From Hyaloscypha bicolor E (taxonomy: Eukaryota; Ascomycota; Leotiomycetes; Helotiales; Hyaloscyphaceae), in the NCBI RefSeq assembly GCF_002865645.1, contig NW_020194594.1, forward strand, positions 372,001 through 436,000: DNA of 64,000 nt, read 5' to 3'. Below the pieces are notes generated by a model. The model was given only the letters and a program-made list of their open reading frames with translations. It did not search any database and was not told the DNA's origin. The position numbers and the translations under genes were made by a program. This document shows positions 32,234 to 43,235 of the stretch, in pieces. Within the stretch, counting starts at the first letter, position 1. Each line of letters begins with the position of its first letter.

Positions 32234-34319
32234 TTTGAAAAGATTAGGATTCTAGAAGGGCAGTTGGAAAGAGATTATCGCCGTAGTGCACAGTGGAAAA
32301 GACGAGTGTGGGGAACAAAACTGAGCATAGTGATGAAGATTGAAAGTCAAAGAGCCGAATGCACGAGAACCCAAACTGCATATAACCATTGACTAGGAAG
32401 GTGCATCAAACGGAGCAGCACTGACGCGTCCAATCAGTCCTGCTGCAATTACCTCACTGGGTCGCAATAAAAGATCGCAGAATCTGCCATGCTGTGACCA
32501 GGGTGCTAGGTACAGGATGTTGAGGATCGAAGGTCTCTAAATGCACTCATCATGCCAGATGGAGGGTCTATTTGTTGGGGCAGGGAGGTGCTGCAAAGCC
32601 ATGTCCGGGATGCTCGCCAGAGCCTGGAGCATGGAATGATGTTTCCGCTGTAGGGGGCGGAACGGGGAAGGAATTGAAGGAGCCGGGGAAGATACCCTAA
32701 CGAGCGCCAGCAGGAATCAATAGACTGCATCATTTTGAGCAGGGCATAGGCTTATTTCTGTTGTAACTGGCCATGTACTCCGAACCAATCCCAATTGCCA
32801 CGTTGAAAGCCCTTAAAGCCAAAAATTGCGTATTTACTTTCTTACGTGCGATCCACCAGTTGAAGGACATTCTACACGTATTGGCAATACCGAAACAAAT
32901 CGAATTCTCATGGTAATATATACTCCGCGATACTTTTATTATTAGGTTGGGGTGGACATATTCTTGTTTTCGGGATGTGGATTCTCGGGAAGTGGGGGGG
33001 GGGGGGCCGAATACAAGTAACTTCCACCAGAGATATCCCCTGTAATTTGCGTATCGCTGTTCGTTGCGTATCGCTATCCCTCACCTACAAGGCGTGCTAG
33101 GCGAATTGTAGGTGGGAAACGCCGAACGATTACTACCTGTCCAATCCGGGGGGTGAACGAGCTGAGAGCAACCCTCCGGAGGCAGCCTGAACTACCGACC
33201 GTTTCAGTTGTTTAACGCCCTCGCGGCCGTCCCTGGTATTTTGCAACCCATCTTGGCAGCACAAATTCAAAGTTAGGCCGCATAGGTGACCATAGCTTGT
33301 CTTTCCGTGAAGTCGTTACTGACCCTGGAGCTTTCCTTATCCCTGTTGTTCCATAACGACCTCTCGAATGTTTCGTGGCAAACGGTGGAGCTAAAGCGAT
33401 GCTTTTGGCCTTCGCTAAAAGTAGCGTATTGAATCAGATTCTATTCATATTCCACGGCAACAAGATGTAACTGCACCAGCTTAAGGTTGCTGATTCCTGC
33501 GATAGCAGAAGTTTTTTTCTAAGGGGGAAAACAACGCGCAGGCCTGTTGAAGACAACCTGTTTAGCCGAGAATGTTGCCCCTTTCTTTCCCATGATCTTT
33601 GTCGGAACAATGCTTTCAAGACGGGAATCCGTGACTGTCCCGAGGGAATGGATCAAACTAGCGCTAAGGAATGGAGGATCCCGTTCCCTGAACCGGCTGT
33701 GTTCCAAATGGACTGCAAAGTAGAGTTACAGTAAAGTAGCACGAGAAGATCAAGTTTGTGGAATTGTGGCAGCGGCACAGTTCCCAGTCAATATGTCGCT
33801 AAAATCATGGCTGAAACGCACGGACTGCAGGCCGGGCAGCCTTGTGCCGCAACCCACCGGGCTCCTGTTCTGTTGCTGGAACCCTTTGCCTTTCACTCTC
33901 TTGCCCTAAATAACACTGGGTCCACAGAGCACAGACATTCTACCGTGAAAATGCCCCGGTTTAAGATCATGTCACGACCCGCTAGCATGTTGCAGGGAGG
34001 TTTTCATTAAGAGTGGCGTTTTCAAAATGGTAAGTTACTGTGGTATCACGAAGGCGGGCGGCATTAAAAACCGTCCATCCGCAAAAAAGCGAGGAACACC
34101 AAAATCGCTACGTTTAGAAAATTACACCAAATCTCAACGTAACATCTAAAAGTCTTTAAAATAGTTTTGCGAGATAGAAAGGAAGCAGATCTAACTTTTG
34201 TGGAATTTTTGCGATAATTAAATATGATACGGAATTACAAGAAATTCTTATTGCAAGGGTCGGGATTGCGCCCGCGCTCGCTTAGCGAATTGGACGAATT
34301 TTAATGCCGTCTGCCTTCG
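32234..34319. other. 2.1-kb gene-poor stretch
   Basis: No coding frame is credible. It holds a 13-base G run (32994-33006), a short direct repeat (TTGCGTATCGCT twice near 33050-33075) and AT-rich DNA before the MITE nest. Confidence 0.5.
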
Positions 34320-34353
34320 TATCCCTTCGTCCGGTGAGACATGTCCAGCGCTA

Positions 34354-34438
34354 GCAAGGGGGCCTGGCTCAGGGTGAAAAGACGATAGATGACTAATAAG
34401 TTTATAAGCAGAGGTAGGCCTGAGCTAGGCCCCCTTGC
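34354..34438. repeat. Inner hairpin/MITE within element A
   Basis: Ends GCAAGGGGGCCTGGCTCAGG and its inverted copy (one mismatch), each next to TA (34352-34353 and 34439-34440). Total length 85 bp. Could be a separate TA-inserted element. Confidence 0.6.
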
Positions 34439-34452
34439 TAGGGTGAACTACA

Positions 34453-34590
34453 ACGTCTCTAGGGAAAATAATGTAGCGAGAGAACCACAGACAAGGGGTA
34501 AAAGCCAATTAAAAGTTCTTATTATTTGCTTTCTGGTCCGTGCCAGCGCGGAACACCCTTGTCTCGCTACATTATTTTCCCTAGAGACGT
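34453..34590. repeat. Second inner hairpin within element A
   Basis: Arms start ACGTCTCTAGGGAAAATAAT at the left and end with the inverted copy at 34590. The inverted match runs about 28 bp, then resumes at CAAGGG after a 10-bp interruption in the left arm. Confidence 0.65.
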
Positions 34591-34616
34591 CGTATGTCTC
34601 ACTGGACGAAGGGATA

Positions 34617-34961
34617 CTATCCCCCCCCTTGAATACTTACAGTGGGTCCTGCGATAACACCACTCCTGCACTGACCAACTCAAGGGTGTATGGCCAATAG
34701 CGATTCTGGAGAGCACCTGATATTTCCTAGTTGGGGGTTATCCGTTCCGCTGCCACAGCGCCCGTGTTTCTGTGATCAAATATACCGCAAAAGTTCAGCC
34801 AATTAATGGCCTTGAATGAAAAATTTGACGATATGATTTGCTAAATAAGTTCGCTTAATTGCGCACAAGCCAACACGGGCGCTGTGGCAGCGTAACGGAT
34901 AAACGAGGTTTCAGGGTGGCGTTACTAAAGGACTCACTGTAAGTATTCAAGGGGGGGATAG
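34617..34961. mobile_element. MITE B: TA-flanked element sharing a TA with MITE A
   Basis: Inverted ends CTATCCCCCCC...TGAATACTTACAGTG, about 34 bp, flanked by TA at 34615-34616 and 34962-34963. The left TA is the same dinucleotide that bounds element A. A third element (34741-34899) is inserted inside. Confidence 0.72.
34741..34899. mobile_element. MITE C nested in MITE B
   Basis: Inverted ends TCCGTT(C/A)CGCTGCCACAGC..., about 31 bp with one mismatch, flanked by TA (34739-34740 and 34900-34901). Length 159 bp. It interrupts MITE B, so it inserted later. Confidence 0.78.
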
Positions 34962-34963
34962 TA

Positions 34964-35572
34964 GTGAAAGCACGAAACTTTTAGTTGTAAAAGCCTCTAT
35001 GGCAACAGCACAGCGACATTTGATCACCTTACATGAGTCCAATCCGACGAGTCCGCCCCCTTTACACCTCAAGGGAAAATGTTCTTTAATCTCGGACTAT
35101 GGCCTCCCGGCTGGAATTCCTAGGTTATTGAGACTCTGTATTGAACCGGCACGCTGTTTCTGAATTTTTTGGAATTTTTCAATGTTTAAGTTTGGTTTGT
35201 GGCGGGATCCTGCCAACTACCCTTGTACCATCACACCAGTCACTCTTGACAAAGTTGTCTTTCTTGGGCACCCTGCTCAAATGCTTCCGTCTCTATTCCC
35301 TGGGTTCCTGCATACATGGGCTGGATTGGAAACTTATCTCCCCAACGGCCAGATCTGCGCATGAAACCTCCGGGGATATCCCCTACTGGGTTATTGTGCT
35401 TGTACCTGAGCAGCCAGGTTTCAAGAGAACTCGCGAAGAGATATGAAGTCTTCGATTACCTTTGAACCCGTGCACATGAACATCTTTGCTTCTTCCTATC
35501 GCGTTGTATTACTCAATCTCACTGCCTCTACTCAAGATTCTTAGCACATAGCTCCTACTGCTGATCAAAATC
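34964..35572. other. Promoter region of the SAT4-type gene
   Basis: No gene; contains CT-rich leader-like DNA at 35480-35570. Confidence 0.4.
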
Positions 35573-37125
35573 ATGTCGACTATTCCGAAGCCAGACGGTC
35601 CTGACATTGATATTGGTACATAAAACAACCTAGGACCACAACAGTTACAGCAGCTAACAACGTAAAGGACATCAATTTCTAACGATTAGTTGGACTTTGT
35701 ACAGCATTGCGACCATTGTTGTTGTCCTAAGACTCTATGCTCAAGCAACAGTCAACCGGAAGTTAGGATGGGGTGACGCTCTCATGGTCGTTTCTCTGGT
35801 GAGTGGTGATCATTAACCCAGGGAGAAACGGCTAACGCCCTTAGTTCTTTGGGATATTGTCTGGTGTCATGCTTACAATAGCTCATCATTATGGCTTTGG
35901 GAGGCACTTCTTCTACCTCACTCCTTCCGAGAGGGTCAATTCTCAAAAATTTACGTTCATCAACGAACCGCTAGGTATGCAGGCTCTTCGTACTCTTGGA
36001 TTTTTTGAATTGGTACAAGGCGATTGCTGACCAGACTCGCTACTATTGACAGGTATTGCTGGTTCAGCATTCGGTCGACTTTCTTTTATGGCATTAATGT
36101 ATCGGTTGTTTGGCACAACAAAATACCGGCGCTGGTTTATTATCTTCCTTATGACTGAGACTATTGTCATTAATCTCGTCACGGCAATCACCATATTCAC
36201 ACAATGCCCTGATGTTCGCTCGCTCTGGGACCCGGTTAACTTCCCGGGGAAATGTTGGAGTCCGCTTGTCCAAGAATACACGGGATTCTTTCAAGGATGT
36301 AAGATCTTCCTGAGCATCCAAGAGGGTAGACTTACTAATAAGAGGCACTAACAGCCTGCAATGCCGCAACTGACCTTACATTGACTATTCTCCCTGGCTA
36401 CATTTTCTGGAGTCTACAAATGACCACAAAGGTCAAGCTTGGTCTGGCATCATTGATGTGTCTCAGCATATTGTGAGTTCTTGGACCTTCCCTAAAGCTG
36501 ATCTTTAACACCAATGGTGAAATTGTTTTACGGAACTTCACTAACATGTGCAGCGCATTCATTGCGTCCCTTGTAAAAGTTATCCTCCTCAAATCCCTCG
36601 GCGAGCGATCGGACTACACATGTAAGCAGCCTCTACCTAATTCGCCTGTCATAAAGATTCCTAACACTCTGCAGTCAACACCGTTCCCTTCTTTACCTGG
36701 ATTAAGTATGTCTCCCCCTCCCGATGGCAGACATCTCTCTCTCCCTTCTTCCGCAGTGGGCTAACCCGTACAGTGTCGAAAACACGCTCGTCATCATTGC
36801 TGCATCTATTCCTATGATCCGACCTCTATTCGCCCGCGCTCCAAAGCCAACCTCCTCATACGAAATGAATAATAAGTATAATTCAAGAAGCCTTGGTAAA
36901 GGTTACGCCTTGTCGTCCACACCCCGCGTCGGCACAGGGACAGCGAAGTTTGATAATAGTAGCGAGGAGGTGATTCTTCCTGTGCATGGAAAAGGAGAGT
37001 CGGGGGCTATCGTAAAAACGATAGCAATCACGGTTAAGGAGGATGAGGAGCGCGCTATTGGTGGTGATGGATATGGAAGACGGAGTGTTGTAGAGAACGG
37101 GTGGTCTGTTGGCAAAAAGGTGTAA
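35573..37125 (+). CDS. SAT4/rhodopsin-like seven-span integral membrane protein
   Basis: Eight exons: 35573-35615, 35668-35798, 35845-35974, 36053-36298, 36355-36472, 36554-36621, 36675-36705 and 36774-37125, giving 372 aa. All introns are GT-AG and the joins restore one continuous frame. The protein has about seven hydrophobic spans: LTISWTLYSIATIVVVLRLY, ALMVVSLFFGILSGVMLTIA, SAFGRLSFMALMYRLFG, WFIIFLMTETIVINLVTAIT, LTLTILPGYIFWSLQM, LASLMCLSIFAFIASLVKVI and TLVIIAASIPMIRPLF. This matches the fungal rhodopsin-like/SAT4 family (PF20684), often near secondary-metabolite or effector-related genes. The soluble C-tail of about 80 residues is Ser/Lys-rich. No CFEM domain at the N-terminus. Ligand and function unknown. 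Confidence 0.87.
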
Positions 37126-37562
37126 AGTAGAGTTGGGAAAGTGGGGATTTCAAAAGTCTTGATATAAATGCTTAGGAAATCATGATGTCTATGTTCAAAA
37201 TTCAAAGGAGCGTCAAAATTGTAGCCAAGTCCATCGCTGCAAAATCAATTTCCCGCGGATGACCAAGCTACAGTATCTCGGAACATGTCACAACCTGAGA
37301 GGAATTGAGAGACGTGGGGACCAAGCCCCGCCTAGAAAAGAACAGGAATCGTGGCGTTCTCGGACGGCCTGCTGGGTTATTCCAAAGGGCGGAAGACAGT
37401 AACCGGTACCCGCTATGACCCTCTAGGGTCCCTGCGGCGTCTCTGCGAGCCTGCGAGTCTCCGGAACAGGTGCTCACCGCATAAGGTTATGGAACAGGGT
37501 GGTGCTAGGAATGAAGTTGATTGCGCTTGCTGACACGCCGCCAAAGAGGATACGAGATAGAG
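37126..37562. terminator. Convergent 3' ends of SAT4-type and monooxygenase genes
   Basis: The two genes converge across 437 bp. No distinct terminator motif was identified; the entry marks the shared 3' region. Confidence 0.3.
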
Positions 37563-39694
37563 TCAAAGTCCCAAATGAGTAACCAACCCCTTCAATATCT
37601 CGCCCACTTGCGTATCCACCCCATAGCAATTCAAAATGTGCTGATCAGGCCTCACCAAAACCGCGGCCCCACGCTCCAACTGCAACCCCATAACCCACTC
37701 ATTCCTCCTCGCGCCAGCCACAAGCTCAAAATCTTCGCCAAGCGCAGCAGCATTAATCTTCAACCCATTTCCCGCAGATTTCAGGAGATTGGGTCGCAAC
37801 TCCGAAAGTACATTCGACCAATGTGTCGTAAAGGCCGTGGAGAAAATCAGTGTGAAGGCATCGAAGGCGCAGAGATCCAGAGTGGAGAATTGCTTGTATC
37901 CTAGAGCTGAGGCATCGAGCTCGTCGACGTATGAACAGTCGATTGGAGGAAACTTCGGGAGCTTAGCGGATGAGGGTGCACTGGTTAGCCAAGCGTGAGG
38001 AAGGCGAGCACCAGCGCGATAGGAAGGCACGAAGAGAGAAGCACTGGCGGGAATCTCAGTATCGCCATAAACATATCCAATGTGCAGGCCGAGGTTATCA
38101 AAGTGCTCACGCTGACCCTCAATTCCTTTCAGAACGTCAGGGCGGCTGTTGGGATCACTGATTCGTTGGAAGAGGTTCCTTTTTGCAGTCTCAAGGTCGT
38201 TATCGGTTGTGCCGAGGGTTTTAAGGAGTCCGAATATTTGCTGCCCATTCTTGACGCTTTGCTGGGAGTAGACGAGGGCTACTTGTCGACGGTCGGACTC
38301 GTAGGTTGCGAGGAGAGACGGCCCGCCCCATTTCTGGTGGATGGCGGCGAGCTTGTAGGCGATGTTGTGGACGTCTGCTAGACCGCAATTGAGTCCAAGT
38401 CCTCCTGTTGGAGGAAACGAATGTGCTGCATCTCCAACTCTATCATGACGAGCATTAGTTTAGTTCAGATTTAAGTGATGCAACAGAGAGTACATACAGG
38501 AAGACGTTTCCAACACTGTACCTCTCAGCGACTTTCCGACTCAGCACCCAGGGGCGCCAGCTGAGTACGTCGAAAGGAATGGAGCAGCCGATGGCCGCCG
38601 TTAGAATTTTGCGAGAGTGTTGCTCATCCCAGCTCTCAGCTGGATGCTTATTTGGCTGTAGTACAGCAGATGTGAGAAGTAAACAATTATCAGGACAATG
38701 CTCCACGTACATCGAAGTTACAAATAAGGACTTGATTTCCACTCAGATCGTACCCAATTATGAACCCCGAGACCTCGGGGTCCATGATCCAGTGCAGCAT
38801 TCCAACTTGCTTATTTATGACTGGGCGAAGATCCGCATTAAAGTGGATGGTCATCATAGTGTCATCTGTTCTGGATGTTCAGCCGATGTGGGACGACGTC
38901 TTTCTGCCAATCTCACATGTTGACTCTCCTTCACTCTCAATCTTCAAAGTCTCTCTGACTCTGCTTTTAGCTCCGTCGCAGGCAATAACATGCCGGGAGC
39001 AAACCTCGTATGTCTTCTTAGCATCACGATCTTCTACCAAAGTCGTAACTCGATCACCGTGCTGCTCGCTCTGTTAATCCGTATTTTCGATGGTAGCATG
39101 GCATTACATACTTGCATACAACTTACGAAAGAATGGTTCCTCCGAATCTCCACGACTCCATCTCTGGCAAGTCGTTTAGCAACAAATTGTTCGAATGTAG
39201 GTTGCGGAATGTTGTGGATCATCTTCCAGATTTATGTCAATTTCGTATTTTGCTAAGGGATAAAGAGCACTGACCGTCGAGGTATGTTCAAGCACTTCCG
39301 CGTCCATTCGTTCGTAAGGGAGACTTCCGACATAGTAGCCTGCCAAACTCGTGACGAAATTAACCCAGTACGCATCATCCCTCTGGGTACCCAGCCTTCG
39401 GACATCATTGACATCGAGATCAAACTGTCGACAGATTTCTAGAGTTCTGGGTGATAAGGCGTGTGCTTTGGGCGCAGCTAATCGTGTTGGATAACGCTCG
39501 ATTACGAGGCATTTGACTACGAGGTTTTAGCAAAGAAGAGTGCATTTGCATTTTACCTCACCTCCAAATTGAGAGAGCATATGAGCAAGAAAGAACCCCG
39601 TTGGCCCCCCGCCTACAATAAGAATTGGAATATCCACCTCATTCGTGCTCGATGTCGTATCTGGGTCGGGCCCATGATCAGAATGGGGAGCCAT
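37563..39694 (-). CDS. FAD-dependent aromatic hydroxylase-type monooxygenase
   Basis: Seven exons: 39694-39562, 39516-39275, 39222-39127, 39070-38917, 38865-38711, 38655-38498 and 38439-37563, giving 604 aa with all GT-AG junctions in frame. It is a class A flavin monooxygenase (PF01494, phenol hydroxylase-like): ILIVGGGPTGFFLAHMLSQFG is the GxGxxG FAD-binding fold near residue 25, VIACDGAKSRVR is the DG motif binding FAD and NAD(P)H, and VGDAAHSFPPTGGLGLN is the GD motif. The C-terminal thioredoxin-like region (QHILNCYG near the end) fits the phenol-hydroxylase subgroup. It probably hydroxylates an aromatic compound using NAD(P)H and O2. It converges with the SAT4-type gene; no obvious biosynthetic partner is adjacent. 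Confidence 0.9.
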
Positions 39695-40749
39695 GCTACT
39701 GACACTAGGTAATTTCCACCAGTACAGGATTATGCAGACATGTTATGGAAAGTAGCAGAGCAAGAAAAATGAAACACAGCCTGCCGACCGAGCCTCCTTA
39801 CTTTTAGGATCCTCAGGGGTCGTTTACACCCGGCCGTTGCCGACACGCTACCGCCGCTGCCCAACCTCGATGTTGAGATAAGGGACTGCGCGCCGGGGAA
39901 GGTGGGAAACAGGTGCATGCGGGGAATTACTAGGGGCTGAGTGGATTTCGGATTTCGAAGTGCAAGCTTGATGTTTCACCGCTCAGGAGAGCGCATGCTC
40001 GCTCACTACGTCAGGCTGCGAAGTGACCTGAAGCACTCACCTTTTTGAATCGAGATGCCATGTGGTTGAGTGCGGAAAAGGTGGCCATTATTGTTGATCG
40101 AGGGCCTGTAGGCCATGAGATGGCGCTGGCTGGCGCCAAAAATACGCTTGGGGAGCCTTCTGCACCCCACCTTTTCCTGCTGTGCGGCTTTCCGTAGCGA
40201 GGAGCACTGAACGTGTTTTACGCAAACCATGACTCCACCCCTTAGACCCTACGTAACTAATTCTCAATTAAATCATATGCCTTTCTGAAATATACCGGGG
40301 AGAAGGCAAGGGCTAATTTAAGATAAGGTACACGGGTTCTAGAAACGTAGTTCTAAAGTTATTTATAATAGTATTTTTAGCTCCTAATTCCACCTTACTC
40401 GTTACACCTCGATTTTTAAGTGATTTTTAAATAAATCACCGACTTTACCACGATTTCTTAATAGAACTATAATCCTGCTTCAGTAACTTATGGAGAGTAC
40501 TTTGTAGTTCATCTAAGATAAAGCGCACGTATTTTAGAGATATAACCTTAAAGTTATTTAGAAAAGGGCGGGTTAATAAATAATCGAGGGGCTGGGCTTA
40601 ACGTGAAGTGTTATTTTCAGCCCTTTTTAATAACTTAAAAACTATGCTTCTAGACCACGAGTACCTTGGCTGAAACTGGCCCTTACGTACTCCTAGAAGG
40701 GCTTATAATTTAAATAATCATTCATGGCATAGTCGTTGACTTAAAAATC
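39695..40749. other. 1.0 kb with AT-rich repeat remnants
   Basis: Between 40250 and 40700 the DNA is AT-rich and contains two diverged copies of a roughly 45-bp sequence (near 40322 and 40518, both ending CTTAAAGTTATTTA or CTAAAGTTATTTA). This looks like degraded transposon DNA. No gene seen. Confidence 0.4.
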
Positions 40750-42320
40750 GTGCTTTGCGCAACATGAAGCAGTTGAGACTTTGCAAGACCCAGCATTTTG
40801 AATTTCTCCTGGAGTCTATCTCGGGCATACAATCGTGTATCGTCGTAAGTGAGGTCTTTGAAGCTGAAGCCCAGTTCGTGCTTCAAAAGCTCCTCAAATA
40901 CAAGCCCAGGGCAACTGGAAAGACAAACCTTGACTTTGGAAGGTTGGAAATTCTTTTGAAAATAGTGACAAGTCGTTCGTGACCGCCCTCAAATTCGTCC
41001 AGACGATCGATAAATATGCAGACAAACTCATTCCTACCTAACCACACGCAGAGCCAGGTGATATGCCTTCTCGAGCTGTGGAAAAGACCAGGACCTTCTA
41101 AAAAAACACTCTCTTGACTTGTGATGATACAAGGTGATCCCACTCCTCCTCGAAAGCTATTCTGATCATGTCCCTCCGGGCGTCAAGAATTTGGTAGAGC
41201 AACAAGCGAAGCAAGCTAGTCTGAGAACGCTATTCCTGGGACCCGCAGTTCCAAAAATTGAAAGTTGATAACCCGAAGTGTTGAAATACCAGCCCAAGAT
41301 TTCAAACACTTGTAAGTTATTTCGTTGTCGCAGATGTGCCGTATGAGTGCCGACTTTCCTAATCCCGCCTTCCCGTTCATCCAATACAAGTCCCCATGCT
41401 CTCGCAGCCATTTAGAGAAGTTATGCCAAACCCTACCTTTGCCTGCAGGAACAGCGCACAAGGGTTTATTGGGGTTGTCCTTGAGAATCCATGCAAGTGT
41501 TTCTTGTGGGCTTCTTCGGTCTCTACGTGGCGATGAGAGATTTCAAGACACCAAAGCACTTGCAAGAGTCGAGTATCATCATTCCGACGTGCTTCTTCTC
41601 TACAAGTAGCGACTTGAGCCAATTCATCTTTGTGATTGCCGATGAATCCTTCTCGCTCATGGAGGCCCAGGCCTCTGTGATGTAACACCACGACTTCCAA
41701 CATTTTATTACGGATATCGGCAAGATATGGGAGGACTGTTCTGATGCCCTGGCGGAGCTGTTGGTCGAGTGATCCAAAAGCTTTGGCGTGCAGTATTGTC
41801 AGGTTAATGAATTTCCCACGATAACTTGGTTAGCCACGATCATGACCTATGGCTGATTGCGATGAGAACTCGTTTGAGTGATAGAGATAGATGTGCGTCC
41901 AAATCTGTCTGAAAAGCCTTCAACAGCCGTGCCATCTCGTCCACAGCTTCTTTCGACTATATACTCTTCAGAGCTTGCCGGAAGCTCTTGAACGTCCGAT
42001 ATCTTCGACCATCTCCCACCCTCAGCTTCCCTAATTTCATTATCAGCCCCTTTGATATAGATATGCAACCGTCACAGATGGCCTCAAGGGCGCACTCGTC
42101 TGCTGAAATACCACGAATTCCTGGTTGCCCAACTCGTCTTAAAGCCTTGATATTCTCGCTCAAATCTGCGAGTTGTCCACTTGCCATTATTGCTTCCAAT
42201 TACTGATGGGCAGACCATTCGCAGATTGGGAGATCTCCTTGTTCTTCAACGCGAGGTTGGCTCCAAACTCGATGAAATGCGCGACGCCCGTAGCGACTGA
42301 AAAGGCAGATAATCCATCCA
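40750..42320 (-). pseudogene. NACHT-domain STAND NTPase relic
   Basis: The minus strand carries the pieces of a fungal NLR-like protein. The N-terminus starts MDGLSAFSVATGVAHFIEFG, the usual N-terminal block, then MASGQLADLSENIKALRR. The NACHT core shows the P-loop in DLYWMNGKAGLGKSALIRHI (Walker A) and FVCIFIDRLDEFEG (Walker B, with Arg where Gly is usual). SLLYQILDAR-like sequence connects them. The pieces sit in different frames: shifts near 42210, near 41480-41540 and near 41220-41230, plus an in-frame TAG at 41957-41959 where Trp is expected (SI-stop-SKEAVDE). Sequence after Walker B is fragmentary. Intact homologues act as intracellular non-self sensors; this copy is dead. Confidence 0.7.
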
Positions 42321-42845
42321 TGGCTTTTCATGGCGGGCGAAGTCGATTCAATGGAATGAATCCAGATAAATTGAGAAGAAGGCACTTACCAGCTCAAATT
42401 TGTGCTCCAGGGTCAGCTTGAACGCCGGAGTGCTTCGGCTGCCTCCCCATTCCCGGAACACCAATTGGACAGCACGGCGAGGCTCCCCGAAAGGCTGTTC
42501 GGGCTGTCCATGCATACAATGGCGCGTGTTCCATTTAACGGTCGTACGGCGTATATTAGGAACGTGGATGTTTGAAGGACGGAAGGACGGAAAGACGTGA
42601 AGCAACAGTCGAGACCGGACGTTACGAAATACCAGTAGCTTGCCTCGGCGGCTGACTAAGCAGCTTAATTCAACCTGGTGAACCTTATTCCCACGACCAC
42701 ATCCACTTACGTCTGAAACCGTCAAGTTGACAAATGCTGTCAAGACCCCTTCGAGTCTTCATTAGATCCTGCTGTGCTTTAAAGAATACCCTAATTATCA
42801 AATCTTGAATCTTGGCCGAGAAGGCCAAGGCAGCCCAACATCGAG
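42321..42845. other. Intergenic between NACHT relic and VOC gene
   Basis: Divergent spacing between the relic (minus) and the VOC gene (plus). No separate gene seen. Confidence 0.4.
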
Positions 42846-43235
42846 ATGCCATCCAGCACCCTGCGCATCGCACGTCCAACCAACAATCTCTCAGCGCTTG
42901 TCATATTCTACACTACCACACTTGGGCTCACTGTTCTCTCAAAATTTGAGAATCATGCAGGCTTTGATGGAGTGATGCTCGGCCACCCAGACTGCAGCTG
43001 GCATTTGGAATTCACATATCAACATGGTATGACTGTGGAACGCGCTCCAACCAAAGAGCATCTTTTGGTCTTCTATGTGAAAGAGAAGGAAGGGTGGGTG
43101 AAGGCTGTTAAGAGAGTGGAGGATGCCGGAGGAGTCAAGGTAAAAAGCGAGAACCCGTATTGGGATGTTTGTGGGGCGACATTTGAAGACCCTGATGGGT
43201 ATCGGATTGTGCTGCAGAATGCGGGGTGGCCCTAG
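42846..43235 (+). CDS. Small VOC (glyoxalase/bleomycin-resistance) family protein
   Basis: Single exon, 129 aa, one VOC domain (PF00903-like). Landmarks: RIARPTNNLSALVIFYTTTLGL for the first beta-alpha unit, HLEFTYQHG, HLLVFYVKEKEG, and FEDPDGYRIVLQNAGW at the end with the conserved DPDG turn and metal-side residues. Proteins of this size usually dimerise to form the metal site. Substrate unknown; members include lyases, dioxygenase relatives and resistance proteins. No signal peptide. The product fills a complete domain, so the model looks right. Confidence 0.85.
   Translation: MPSSTLRIARPTNNLSALVIFYTTTLGLTVLSKFENHAGFDGVMLGHPDCSWHLEFTYQHGMTVERAPTKEHLLVFYVKEKEGWVKAVKRVEDAGGVKVKSENPYWDVCGATFEDPDGYRIVLQNAGWP

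Larger units (their letters stand above)
34322..34614. mobile_element. MITE A: 293-bp TA-flanked fold-back element
   Basis: Inverted ends TCCCTTCGTCC...GGACGAAGGGA (about 21 bp, one mismatch) lie between TA dinucleotides at 34320-34321 and 34615-34616. Inside are two further hairpins (34354-34438 and 34453-34590), so the single strand could fold as a three-armed cruciform. No coding capacity. Confidence 0.75.

Noticed and set aside
38866..38916. In-frame TGA in the FAD monooxygenase gene
   Set aside because: It falls inside a normal 51-nt GTGAGA-to-CAG intron, so the gene is intact.
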